A stretch of 40,960 nt of DNA from an uncultured Collinsella sp. (lineage in GTDB: Bacteria > Actinomycetota > Coriobacteriia > Coriobacteriales > Coriobacteriaceae). Location of the stretch: assembly GCA_900546455.1 (NCBI GenBank), contig URCS01000014.1, positions 1-40,960 of the forward strand. Reading direction: 5' to 3'. Made by a program: the position numbers and the translations under genes. The notes beneath the pieces were generated by a model, which saw only the letters and a list, made by a program, of their open reading frames with translations, was not told the DNA's origin and made no database searches. Of this stretch, positions 1 to 6,709 are shown in pieces (positions within the stretch are counted from its first letter, which is position 1; every line of letters starts with the position of its first letter).

Positions 1-135
1 TTCGGGTTCACCATCCATGGTGGGGCGCGTTTCTAACGAAGCTGTAACGGCCGTTGGGCTCTTTTGGCGCCAGCCCTTCTCGACCCGTACGCCACTCATG
101 GTATGTTTATCGCGATAATAAGGACGGAGGTGCCC

Positions 136-297
136 GTGGCACGCAATAAGTACCCGGAGGAGACGGTCGAGAAGATCAGGGGTGACGGCCCAGCGAGTGT
201 TATTTTGCGAGCTAGGCGCATCGAAAGCGACCTTTCGTGGTATAAACTACTTGCCGGAAGCCGCGGCTTTCAGAGTACGGCTTACGTGTACGTTTAA
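136..297 (+). pseudogene. TetR-family regulator, broken after its first 14 codons
   Basis: A GTG start at 136 follows a strong ribosome binding site (AGGACGGAGG, 121-130). The first residues, VARNKYPEETVEKI, are the typical opening of a TetR-family repressor. The next residues do not continue a TetR helix-turn-helix: the frame runs through unrelated Arg/Ser-rich sequence to a stop at 297. I read this as the 5' end of a TetR gene truncated by a deletion or rearrangement. The translation signals survive, so a useless 53-residue peptide may still be made. No sign of the rest of the gene is visible nearby. Confidence 0.5.
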
Positions 298-302
298 CCT
301 CC

Positions 303-371
303 GTGGGCGACGGGGTGCCGCAAGGCGTAGAATATCGCCCACCTGTAGGGGCCTGCAGCGATGCGGGCCCC
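303..371 (+). other. Two hairpins ahead of the ToxN-like gene
   Basis: GTGGGCGA at 303-310 pairs perfectly with TCGCCCAC at 335-342. A second stem follows at once, GGGGCC (348-353) with GGCCCC (366-371). The following gene starts at 397. Type III toxin-antitoxin systems place a structured RNA antitoxin, usually tandem repeats and then a terminator, directly upstream of the toxin gene. I see structure here but no tandem repeat, so an antitoxin role is only a possibility. It could equally be an ordinary leader or attenuator. Confidence 0.35.
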
Positions 372-396
372 GCTTCGTATGAAGGGGGCGTAACCG

Positions 397-846
397 ATGA
401 AGATCGTATCCATCTCCCAGGACTTCTTCGACCTCGTCGAGGGCGACCGCGAGCTCATGCTTAAGCACAATCGCCCCTGCATCGTGGTGGTGAGGCTGCG
501 TTTCCGCGGGAAGCGCAGGGGCTTCGCCGTGCCGCTGCGTTCCAACATCGCCCCTAACGTGCCCAAAGACCAGTACTTTGCGTTGCCACCCCGCCCCACG
601 ACGCGCCCCGGCTGCCGCCACGGCATCCACTACATCAAGATGTTCCCCATAACCAAGGCCTACCAGCGCCGCTTCAGGACCGAGGGCTCGGCCTACTACG
701 AGACGCTCCAGCGCATCATCGATAGCAACACCAAGCGCATTGTCTCCGAGTGCCAGGCGTACCTCGACCGCTACGAGCGCGAGGGAAGGCCCCGCTTTGC
801 CGTCGACATCGACCGCATCGTGGGGCTGCTGGAGGGCGAGAAGTAG
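397..846 (+). CDS. ToxN/AbiQ-like endoribonuclease family protein
   Basis: The protein has 149 residues. It opens MKIVSIS, has an acidic stretch, then NRPCIVVVRLRFRGKRRGFAVPLRS (residues about 26-50), a central HGIHYIKMFPI segment and a helical C-terminal third rich in charged residues. This order matches the ToxN/AbiQ/CptN fold: MKFYTIS-type start, beta strand ending in a PL(T/R)S loop, a LKFMIPI-like strand, then long helices. Members are about 150-180 residues, so the length fits. Those toxins cleave mRNA and are held inactive by a repeat RNA antitoxin; some confer abortive phage defence. The ATG follows a G-rich site (GGGGG, spacing about 8). The gene stands alone, with hairpins upstream and a strong terminator downstream. 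The call rests on remembered family pattern, not a search. Confidence 0.55.
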   Translation: MKIVSISQDFFDLVEGDRELMLKHNRPCIVVVRLRFRGKRRGFAVPLRSNIAPNVPKDQYFALPPRPTTRPGCRHGIHYIKMFPITKAYQRRFRTEGSAYYETLQRIIDSNTKRIVSECQAYLDRYEREGRPRFAVDIDRIVGLLEGEK

Positions 847-870
847 GGCACCTCGGCTCAGTCTCGAGCC

Positions 871-893
871 ATGCGGAGTCGCTCCGCATTTTT
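871..893 (+). terminator. Rho-independent terminator after the ToxN-like gene
   Basis: ATGCGGAG (871-878), a 3-nt loop and CTCCGCAT (882-889) form a perfect 8-bp stem followed by a T run. It lies 25 bases past the stop of the ToxN-like gene and closes a monocistronic unit. Confidence 0.85.
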
Positions 894-1054
894 GAACGCC
901 GCGTGTGCGTCCCAAATACTTGAGAAACAAGCTGTGAAGTGCGGTGGCGCGCCCGTGCCCGTGCATAGCCGTCGCCATCAGCGTCTACGCGGCGTCGGCT
1001 TCAAGTGGAACTGGCGCCGCTGCTGTATATGGTTTGCCTTGCTGAAAATGGTGA
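894..1054. other. Non-coding gap between convergent genes
   Basis: Between the terminator of the ToxN-like gene and the stop of yjdF I see no start with a ribosome binding site, no clear hairpin and no recognisable gene fragment. Confidence 0.6.
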
Positions 1055-1474
1055 TCAATGCCCGCGATGCTTCTGCTTGCGCTTCAACTTTCGCTGCTCG
1101 AAGCGCGTCTCCGCCTCATCCGCGCGACGCTGACTTCTTGCTTGAGCCGACTCCCGCTTCATCGCTTCCCGCTGTGCCGCGAGCGCCTGTTGTGCTTTGG
1201 TGCTCACCGCGGGCCGTTTAAGGGCTTTCGCTGCCTCGCGAGCGCGCCGCTTGGGGTTCTTCGCGGGCTTGCTCGCCTCGGTCGAATCGTGATCGAAGAA
1301 CGAGAGCTTCGCCCATTTGTTGACGACGAATCGCAGGATCTCCTCAGTGGACGGTTCTGCGCCGAAGACGATGCGGGCGACGCCGTATCTGCCGTCCTCG
1401 ACATGCTCCGCCAGCCCGACCCAGAATTGGCCGTCGTGATATACGGTCAGGGTGGACGACACGCTGATCTGCAT
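1055..1474 (-). CDS. yjdF: YjdF family protein (DUF2992)
   Basis: The protein has 139 residues and starts at the ATG at 1474, which follows AAAGGAGGAA (1490-1481); longer in-frame starts lack such a site. The N-terminal half has LTVYHDGQFWVGL and a VFGAEPSTEEILRFV segment. The C-terminal half is a very basic helix with KNPKRRAREAAKALKRP, VSTKAQQALAAQREAMKRE and a KQKHRGH end. This two-part layout is diagnostic of the YjdF/DUF2992 family. Its biochemical function is unknown. The family is often controlled by the yjdF riboswitch, which senses azaaromatic compounds, and a structured leader is present here. The gene is convergent with the ToxN-like gene. Confidence 0.9.
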   Translation of the reverse strand: MQISVSSTLTVYHDGQFWVGLAEHVEDGRYGVARIVFGAEPSTEEILRFVVNKWAKLSFFDHDSTEASKPAKNPKRRAREAAKALKRPAVSTKAQQALAAQREAMKRESAQARSQRRADEAETRFEQRKLKRKQKHRGH

Positions 1475-1505
1475 GGCTGGTTCCTCCTTTATGTAGATGA
1501 CCATG

Positions 1506-1607
1506 CAGAGAAGGGACAACCAAGGAGGCAGGTTACTGATGCGGACTCCCGCACGCCCACGACTACCCGACGGGGACTGTGTTTTCATCTCTGGTGGTTG
1601 GATTGTA
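1506..1607 (-). promoter_or_regulatory. Structured leader of yjdF, candidate yjdF riboswitch
   Basis: Reading the minus strand, an extended -10 box (TGCTACAAT, core at 1607-1602) predicts a transcript start near 1595. Just inside it, CAGAGA (1593-1588) pairs with TCTCTG (1511-1506). The second strand of this closing stem ends about 15 bases before the AAAGGAGG ribosome binding site. The enclosed 75 bases are GC-rich with further pairing potential. Size, position and the downstream gene all suit the yjdF (azaaromatic) riboswitch, but I could not compare it with the Rfam consensus. Confidence 0.45.
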
Positions 1608-1686
1608 GCACGTGCGAATGCGCCCGGCATCGCTGCTGGCATGGCGCTACTGGGATTCGCTCCTCGATGCATCCTTGTGCACATTG

Positions 1687-1737
1687 CCTTCTCGGTTTCG
1701 AAACTTTAGAAATAATCGAGTTTCGAAACCGAGAAGG
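1687..1737 (+). repeat. Perfect 19-bp palindrome spanning promoter and ribosome binding site of the decayed ATPase
   Basis: The arms at 1687-1705 and 1719-1737 are perfect reverse complements, separated by 13 A/T-rich bases containing AATAAT, a likely -10 box. Each arm contains the smaller palindrome TTTCGAAA. The right arm ends in the AAGGAG ribosome binding site of the ATG at 1746. This layout, with arms flanking the promoter and touching the ribosome binding site, recurs with different sequence at the ATPase gene at 15441. Confidence 0.85.
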
Positions 1738-1745
1738 AGTGGATT

Positions 1746-2013
1746 ATGGCTTGGGTAGACCGCAATACGTACCGACTCCACCGTGTTGGAGAGGCTGGCC
1801 GAGTACATGATGGACAACTCCGGCAACCTCAACTCGCCCAACAACATCGCCAACGTCCTCGACGCCAACAGGGTTCCCATCAACCACGTCACCGTCGGGC
1901 GCTATATCTCGTACCTCCGCGACGCTTTCGTCTTCTATGAGGCGAAGCGCTACGACATCAAGGGAAAGAAGTACATCACTAACCGAAGAGGACTCCTCAC
2001 CGAATTCCCTTGA
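1746..2013 (+). pseudogene. Decayed DUF4143-family AAA ATPase
   Basis: An ATG at 1746, 6 bases after AAGGAG, begins MAWVDRNTY, the usual start of DUF4143 ATPases. The frame is then lost. From about 1782 another frame reads LERLAEYMMDNSGNLNSPNN, then NHVTVGRYISYLRDAFVFYEAKRYDIKGKKY, which is the middle of the DUF4143 domain, and stops early at 2013. The Walker A/B half and the C-terminal nuclease-like part are missing. An internal deletion of most of a roughly 400-codon gene, plus loss of the 3' end, explains this. The intact promoter palindrome shows that it was once a complete locus. Confidence 0.75.
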
Positions 2014-2025
2014 GATCGGGCGGCA

Positions 2026-2466
2026 TTATTGAGCGTGGGCGTTATCGTAGGTATCTTTGATTTCTTCCGGCAAATTGTTGGGAATCAGTGCCTTCACTCT
2101 ATCCTCGTTGCCATCTTGAATCGCCTGCTCGTAGTACCAGCATTTGAACTTCAGCATGTCCAGCGCGCGGTTCATGTTCTCGATCTCCGACTCCATATGG
2201 GCCTTCCGCTCCTCGAACATGGCCTTGCGCTGGGGGTATGTTGATGGACCCTCTGCACACCATTCCATGAACAGCCGGATGTCCTTGATCTCCATTCCCG
2301 CCTTCTTCAGGCATTCGATGACCCGAAGCGCCTCGAGTTCCGTATCGCCGAATCGGCGAATGCCGGACGTCCGCTCCAGCCCCGGGAACAATCCCTGCTT
2401 GTCGTAATACCGCAGCGTGGAAACGGGCAGACCGAACATCTCCGCTACCTGTCCGATTGTGTACAT
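2026..2466 (-). CDS. MerR-family transcriptional regulator
   Basis: The protein has 146 residues. The ATG at 2466 follows GGAGGGACC; a start 5 codons upstream has no such site. The N-terminus MYTIGQVAEMFGLPVSTLRYYDKQGLFPGLERTSGIRRF is a classic MerR winged helix-turn-helix. A helix with AGMEIKDIRLFMEW follows, then a long coiled-coil dimerisation helix (about residues 75-115, FEERKAHMESEIENMNRALDMLK). No paired C-terminal cysteines for metal sensing stand out, so it fits the YfmP/AdhR-like group that senses electrophiles or small organics. It is divergent from the CMD-cupin gene, with a MerR-type operator between them. Confidence 0.93.
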   Translation of the reverse strand: MYTIGQVAEMFGLPVSTLRYYDKQGLFPGLERTSGIRRFGDTELEALRVIECLKKAGMEIKDIRLFMEWCAEGPSTYPQRKAMFEERKAHMESEIENMNRALDMLKFKCWYYEQAIQDGNEDRVKALIPNNLPEEIKDTYDNAHAQ

Positions 2467-2497
2467 GGTCCCTCCGGACAAATCTCGAAATAACTCC

Positions 2498-2528
2498 TTG
2501 ACCTAAAGTTAGGTTTAGGTATTACCTT
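2498..2528 (+). promoter_or_regulatory. MerR-type promoter with palindromic operator
   Basis: TTGACC (2498-2503) is a good -35 box. Directly overlapping it, ACCTAAA (2501-2507) and TTTAGGT (2514-2520) form a perfect palindrome lying in the spacer, and TACCTT (2523-2528) gives a 19-base spacer. An operator inside a lengthened -35/-10 spacer is the signature of MerR-activated promoters. It faces the CMD-cupin gene; the first thing downstream is the flavodoxin remnant. Confidence 0.7.
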
Positions 2529-2578
2529 TATTTTCGTCAATATAAATTGGGAGCGCAAGGGATTTTCGCCAAAGGCGC

Positions 2579-2680
2579 ACGCTTGCCGGAACGGTATTCG
2601 CCGGCGGCTTGAACAGCGTGGGCGAAATCGGCGGGCATCCCGCTCTTGAGCGGGCGCGACGAATGGGCACAGGAGTCTAG
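2579..2680 (+). pseudogene. C-terminal remnant of a flavodoxin-like oxidoreductase
   Basis: One frame ending in TAG at 2678-2680 reads AGTVFAGGLNSVGEIGGHPA followed by LERARRMGTGV. This resembles the last 30 residues of flavodoxin-fold NAD(P)H oxidoreductases, where an AGG-N-G-I-GHPAL-A--MG motif closes the protein. No start or FMN-binding N-terminus lies upstream. A deletion has apparently joined the MerR-controlled promoter to the tail of its former first target gene, leaving the CMD-cupin gene next in line. Confidence 0.5.
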
Positions 2681-2741
2681 GCGCGGCTTAGCTGGACGGA
2701 AGCAGTTTTGCACTCAAAACCATCGACAGGAGGAATCGAAC

Positions 2742-3506
2742 ATGACGATTAAGCAGACGGCGGGCAGAGATGCCCTGGGGGATTTTGCCCCCAAATTTGC
2801 ACAGCTCAATGACGATGTACTGTTCGGCGAGGTATGGAGCCGAGAAGACGGGCTTTCCCTTCGAGACCGCAGCGTGGTGACGGTGGTCGCCTTGATGGCA
2901 CAGGGGCTGACGGACTCTTCGTTCCAATATCATCTGATGTCCGCAAAGAACAACGGGGTGACCAGAACGGAGATTGCGGAAATCCTTACGCACGCGGCGT
3001 TTTACGCGGGATGGCCCAAGGCGTGGGCGGCCTTCCGCATGGCGAAGGAGGTCTGGGCGGACGAAGACGCTGCCGACGCAAAGGAGCAGCACCAAAACGA
3101 GATGGTCTTTCCTATCGGTGTCCCCAACGACGCGTTTGCGAAGTACTTTATCGGGCAAAGCTACCTCGCGCCCCTTTCCACCGAGCAGGTCGGCATTTAC
3201 AACGTTACGTTCGAGCCCGGCTGCCGCAACAACTGGCATGTCCATCACGCCAAAAGCGGTGGCGGACAGATCCTCGTCTGCGTGGCCGGTCGAGGGCTTT
3301 ACCAGGAATGGGGTAAACCGGCACAGGAACTGCGCCCTGGCGACGTGGTCAACATCGCTCCGGGTGTGAAACATTGGCACGGTGCGGCGCCCGACAGCTG
3401 GTTCTCCCATCTCGCGGTGGAGGTTCCGGGCGAGGAGGCCTCCAACGAGTGGATGGAGCCCGTGGACGACGAGCAATACCTTAAAGCGACCGACAAGGAG
3501 GCTTAA
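2742..3506 (+). CDS. Carboxymuconolactone decarboxylase-cupin fusion protein
   Basis: The protein has 254 residues; ATG at 2742 after AGGAGG (spacing 8). Residues 1-110 are a CMD domain (SVVTVVALMAQGLTD, then THAAFYAGWPKAWAAF). It lacks the CxxC of AhpD, so peroxidase activity is unlikely. Residues 125-250 are a cupin with metal-ligand motifs NNWHVHHAKSGGGQ and GVKHWHGA. Fusions of this kind are common in gut anaerobes and usually annotated as a decarboxylase family protein; the substrate is unknown. The likely regulator is the divergent MerR protein. A paralog with the same opening (MTIKQTAGRDALG) lies at 34886-35644. The 3' end overlaps the convergent sirtuin gene by 26 bases. Confidence 0.92.
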   Translation: MTIKQTAGRDALGDFAPKFAQLNDDVLFGEVWSREDGLSLRDRSVVTVVALMAQGLTDSSFQYHLMSAKNNGVTRTEIAEILTHAAFYAGWPKAWAAFRMAKEVWADEDAADAKEQHQNEMVFPIGVPNDAFAKYFIGQSYLAPLSTEQVGIYNVTFEPGCRNNWHVHHAKSGGGQILVCVAGRGLYQEWGKPAQELRPGDVVNIAPGVKHWHGAAPDSWFSHLAVEVPGEEASNEWMEPVDDEQYLKATDKEA

Positions 3507-4353
3507 ATACCTTCGTCACCCGCGCCGCCGCGAGCAGCGTGCGCAAATCGGCCCGAATCGCCTCCGCCTTGTTTCCGAGCTGCAACGGGGCCGAGTCGCC
3601 CGAGATGTTTACGCTCAGTAGGTGCGCATCCGGTAGCTTTGCGGTCATGCTCCAGAACGGGAGCGTGATGATGCCGGGGGTCATCTCGCCCACGCCGAGC
3701 TCCAGCAACAGCACGCGGCTACTACCACGCTCGCGCACGAAGTGCTCATATCGTTCGAGGCTCTCGCGCCATGCCGTGCCCTGCAAAAACGTGTCGTCGC
3801 GCACCCACGGCACAAGCTGCCAACCGCAGTGCGGGCATCGGGGGACATCCTCGCTGCGGATCTCGAACCCCGCCATGCCTGCGAGCATGCGCTCGACGTA
3901 GGGACTCGCATCGAAGATCTCGTCGCAGCATGGTTGCTTGCACTGAAGGTGTGCGAAGCTTCCCTGATAGTTGCAGGTCCTCTCGGCAGGAAACGTCTTC
4001 TCAACCTGGGTGTCCACATTGGTGCTCAGGATGAAGTAATCCTTATGGCCGATGAGGGACCGCAGGTCGAGATAGGGCTGCGAGGCAGGCTCGCGTAGCA
4101 TGAAGTCGATGTATCGCGCGTAGTAGGCCCATTGCTGCTCGAGGCTGGGGTAGAGGTGGTAAAAGCCGTCAAAAAGACTCTTGAAGCCAAAGGCTTGCTG
4201 CCAGTCCGCCATTCCTGCGCGCGCCATGCCTGCGTGGTTGTAATGGTTGAACCCGGCGGCGCTCGACATGCCAGAGCCGATGCCGACGATGATGGCGTCG
4301 GCATCGTCGATAAGGCTTCGAAGCCTATGTGCTTCTCTTTCTAGGGGCGGCAT
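3481..4353 (-). CDS. SIR2-family protein, class M-like (probable ADP-ribosyltransferase)
   Basis: The protein has 290 residues. Motifs are the NAD-binding GIGSGMSSAAGF (residues 24-35), STNVD with Asn112, then YQGSF with Gln130, a Cys4 zinc site (C138, C142/C143, C173, C176) and LELGVGEMTPG. Deacetylase sirtuins use a catalytic His where this protein has Gln130. Gln is found at this position in SirTM, the class M sirtuins that ADP-ribosylate proteins. The start overlaps the end of the upstream sirtuin-like gene by 13 bases, which suggests translational coupling. It is the last gene of a three-gene operon and converges on the CMD-cupin gene. The family is certain; the activity is inferred. Confidence 0.88.
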   Translation of the reverse strand: MPPLEREAHRLRSLIDDADAIIVGIGSGMSSAAGFNHYNHAGMARAGMADWQQAFGFKSLFDGFYHLYPSLEQQWAYYARYIDFMLREPASQPYLDLRSLIGHKDYFILSTNVDTQVEKTFPAERTCNYQGSFAHLQCKQPCCDEIFDASPYVERMLAGMAGFEIRSEDVPRCPHCGWQLVPWVRDDTFLQGTAWRESLERYEHFVRERGSSRVLLLELGVGEMTPGIITLPFWSMTAKLPDAHLLSVNISGDSAPLQLGNKAEAIRADLRTLLAAARVTKVFKPPCRSL

Positions 4354-5039
4354 CGGGCGATCTCCTCGAAAGCCGGGGCCATATCGCCGTCAACGAGAAT
4401 CGTCTCGCACGATGCATCGGGCGCCATGGCCTGGCTGTAGTTGAACACGATGTAGGTGGCGTGCTCGCAGGCGTTCGCGATCTGGGCGAGCATGCGCTTT
4501 ATGACGCCGTTGTGCAGTCCCACGCCAAGTTCGAGGATGGCGACCCTGCCGTTGCGATGGGTGCGTACAAGGCGCTCGAGCTCCTCGAGCTGGGCTGTGG
4601 CGAGGGCGTCTGGACGGGCGAGACGCCGCTCGTCGATCGACGTGCGCGTGCTACCCTCCGTTTCGAGAATGCGGTTCTCGTTGAACCCTGCACGTGTGAA
4701 GTGCCCGTCGATATTACACGTGACCACGAAGGTGTCAGCGTGCTCCGTAAGACGCCGTAGCCCGTTCATGAGCGGGCTGGGCTCATATTCGAGATATTCC
4801 TTTTGATGGAACCGCTCGACCCATCGGCGTCGCACGCTGGCATCCGGGGAGGCGAGCCCCTGCAGTATGCAGCCGATGCCGTCTGCTTGGGCGAGGTCCC
4901 CGTACGCCTCCCGGAAATGGGCGTCGGCGCAGAAGAGGTTGAGTCCTTCCGCCATGTCGAGTCCGTTGCTGGCACCGATGATGACAAGATCCGCCTCGGC
5001 TAGCGCCCTGCTTATGCGAACTGCTTTCGCCGTTTCCAT
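4341..5039 (-). CDS. Shortened SIR2-family protein without zinc site
   Basis: The protein has 232 residues. It keeps the fold markers IIGASNGLDMAEG (20-32), TCNID with Asn109 and Asp111, and LELGVGLHNGVI. It lacks all four zinc-binding cysteines, and the Gln/His catalytic position holds Glu128 (ETEGS). The zinc-ribbon segment is replaced by a short charged helix, which explains the length. The ATG at 5039 follows GGGGAGG and lies 3 bases after the previous stop. It may be a pseudoenzyme or regulatory partner of the two flanking sirtuins, or a NAD-binding protein of altered chemistry. It is an intact frame with normal codon use, so not simple decay. Confidence 0.8.
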   Translation of the reverse strand: METAKAVRISRALAEADLVIIGASNGLDMAEGLNLFCADAHFREAYGDLAQADGIGCILQGLASPDASVRRRWVERFHQKEYLEYEPSPLMNGLRRLTEHADTFVVTCNIDGHFTRAGFNENRILETEGSTRTSIDERRLARPDALATAQLEELERLVRTHRNGRVAILELGVGLHNGVIKRMLAQIANACEHATYIVFNYSQAMAPDASCETILVDGDMAPAFEEIARCRP

Positions 5040-5042
5040 GCA

Positions 5043-6008
5043 CTACCTCCCCAGCGTCTTACGCACGTCGGCGAGCACGTCGGCGATATCGGCGCGAACG
5101 GCGAGCCCCCGATCCTCGATCGCGCGGGGGAGAAACTGCGTCTTGTTGTTTACGGCGATGTAGCTGGCCTGCGGTAACTGCGCCGTGAGGGCCCAGAACG
5201 GCTCCTGGATAAACGCGGGCGTCATGCGGCCCACACCCAGCTCGAGGAAAAGGATCCTCTGCTGCGCGTGTGCGTCGAGCCAGTCGGACACCTTGCGGTA
5301 CTGCTCCTCGTAGAGCTCACCCTGCAGGAAGTTACCGTAGCCGCGAACCCAGGGGAACGCCTCCGCCCCGCAGTGCGGGCAGCGCGGCACGAGCTCCGTC
5401 GGAACTTCCAGGCCGTCTCCCATGGCCTCTACCATACGAGAGACCGGCTCGATGGCGTCCCATACCTCGTCGGTACAGCAACGGGAGCACTGGAAGAAGC
5501 GGTGGTCGCCTTGGATTTCGGCCACCTTCTCCCAGGGGTAGAGCTTCACAAACTGCGTGTCCTGGTTGGTGGTGAGTACGAAGAAATCCTTCTCGGCGAG
5601 AATGGCGTCGAGGTCCTTGTAGGGCTTGCGCAGCGGGGCGTTGAGCGTAGTGTCGAGGAAGGTGGCGAGGTATCCCCAGCGCGCCTCGGCGGTGGGCCAG
5701 CGGTAGAACGACCCCTCGAAAGCGCCCCTGAAACCGTAGCGCTCGGCGAATTTGCCGAAATGCCTGCGATAGGTCACGTTGTCCTCGTAGTAGAAGTCGC
5801 CGCCGCCCGCCGCGGAGAGCCCGGAGGCCCCGCCCACCAGCACGCAATCGGCTTCCTCGATCATGCGGGCGAAGTCCTTGATTTGCTGGTCGTAGGGCTC
5901 GGGCTCGCGGTCACTCAGCTCATAGGGCGTGCCGCTGCTGCGGTAGGCGGCCTGAAGGGAAAACGATCGGTTGGTGAGCTCGACAACGAGCTGCTCGTAT
6001 AGAGTCAC
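5043..6008 (-). CDS. SIR2-family protein, class M-like, first gene of the sirtuin operon
   Basis: The protein has 321 residues from the GTG at 6008, which follows AGAAGG with 6-base spacing; upstream ATG candidates lack a ribosome binding site. A 50-residue N-terminal extension precedes the Rossmann motif VGGASGLSAAGG (58-69). Asn148 lies in TTNQD, Gln166 in IQGD, zinc cysteines at C174, C177/C178, C210 and C213, then LELGVGRMTPA. Gln in place of the catalytic His places it with SirTM-type ADP-ribosyltransferases, not deacylases. The 5' neighbour, divergent across 143 bases, is a TetR regulator that probably controls the operon. Confidence 0.88.
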   Translation of the reverse strand: MTLYEQLVVELTNRSFSLQAAYRSSGTPYELSDREPEPYDQQIKDFARMIEEADCVLVGGASGLSAAGGGDFYYEDNVTYRRHFGKFAERYGFRGAFEGSFYRWPTAEARWGYLATFLDTTLNAPLRKPYKDLDAILAEKDFFVLTTNQDTQFVKLYPWEKVAEIQGDHRFFQCSRCCTDEVWDAIEPVSRMVEAMGDGLEVPTELVPRCPHCGAEAFPWVRGYGNFLQGELYEEQYRKVSDWLDAHAQQRILFLELGVGRMTPAFIQEPFWALTAQLPQASYIAVNNKTQFLPRAIEDRGLAVRADIADVLADVRKTLGR

Positions 6009-6151
6009 TGGATACCTTCTTTCAGCTATTATGAACAGGTGTTGATAAAAAGTATCCATGTTGATTTGTGCGAGAGCAATGAACAGCTTTGATGCGCTGT
6101 CGATAAACAAACGATTGCTGGGCATTGTCAAGCGTTGCAATTGGAGGGGCA

Positions 6152-6709
6152 ATGGAATCGGGGAAGATCGATCGTCGCCGACGCTATACGCTCTCGGTCA
6201 TACGGGAGGCATTCTTCGCGCTGCTGGCCGAGGTCGGCTTCGCGAAGATGACGGTAGCGGATATCTGCCGCCGCGCCGATATCAATCGCGGCACGTTCTA
6301 TCTGCACTACGAGGACAAGTTCGCGCTGCTCGACGCACTTATCGACGAGGCCCTGGCGGCGGCGCCGCCGATCGAGGGAACGGAGGCGGGCGCCCTCTGC
6401 CAGCGCCCGCCGGCAAACGATGACTATTATCTGCTCTACTCGGATGACGACGCGTACGCCCGGGTGGCGCAGCGCGTCGTCGAGCGCGGCGCCGAGCAGA
6501 TGGTTCCCTCGATCATGGAGGAAACTGGGCTTTCGCGCGAGGACGCCTATCTGCTCTTCGTCCACAACGTCCAGGGAAATCTCGCGGTCAACCGCCTGCT
6601 CGGTTGGAGGCGAGGGTCCGAGTTCGCCCACGCCCAGGAGCTGCTCAGCGCCTATTCCGAAGGGGGCATGCGGGCGGTATCGGCCCCTTGCACACCGATC
6701 GCGAATTAG
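6152..6709 (+). CDS. TetR/AcrR-family transcriptional regulator
   Basis: The protein has 185 residues from the ATG at 6152, preceded by GGAGGGG. The N-terminus holds a TetR helix-turn-helix (TLSVIREAFFALLAEVGFAK, then MTVADICRRADINRGTFYLHYEDKFALLDAL). The C-terminal half is helical with no recognised ligand motif and resembles TetR_C_7/C_33-type domains in length. It reads away from the sirtuin operon, so it is the likely repressor of both itself and that operon. Its stop overlaps the stop of the convergent cupin gene. Confidence 0.93.
   Translation: MESGKIDRRRRYTLSVIREAFFALLAEVGFAKMTVADICRRADINRGTFYLHYEDKFALLDALIDEALAAAPPIEGTEAGALCQRPPANDDYYLLYSDDDAYARVAQRVVERGAEQMVPSIMEETGLSREDAYLLFVHNVQGNLAVNRLLGWRRGSEFAHAQELLSAYSEGGMRAVSAPCTPIAN

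Noticed and set aside
1647..1892. Minus-strand frame running through the palindrome upstream of the DUF4143 remnant
   Set aside because: No ribosome binding site, and it is simply the complement of the palindrome and the decayed gene.
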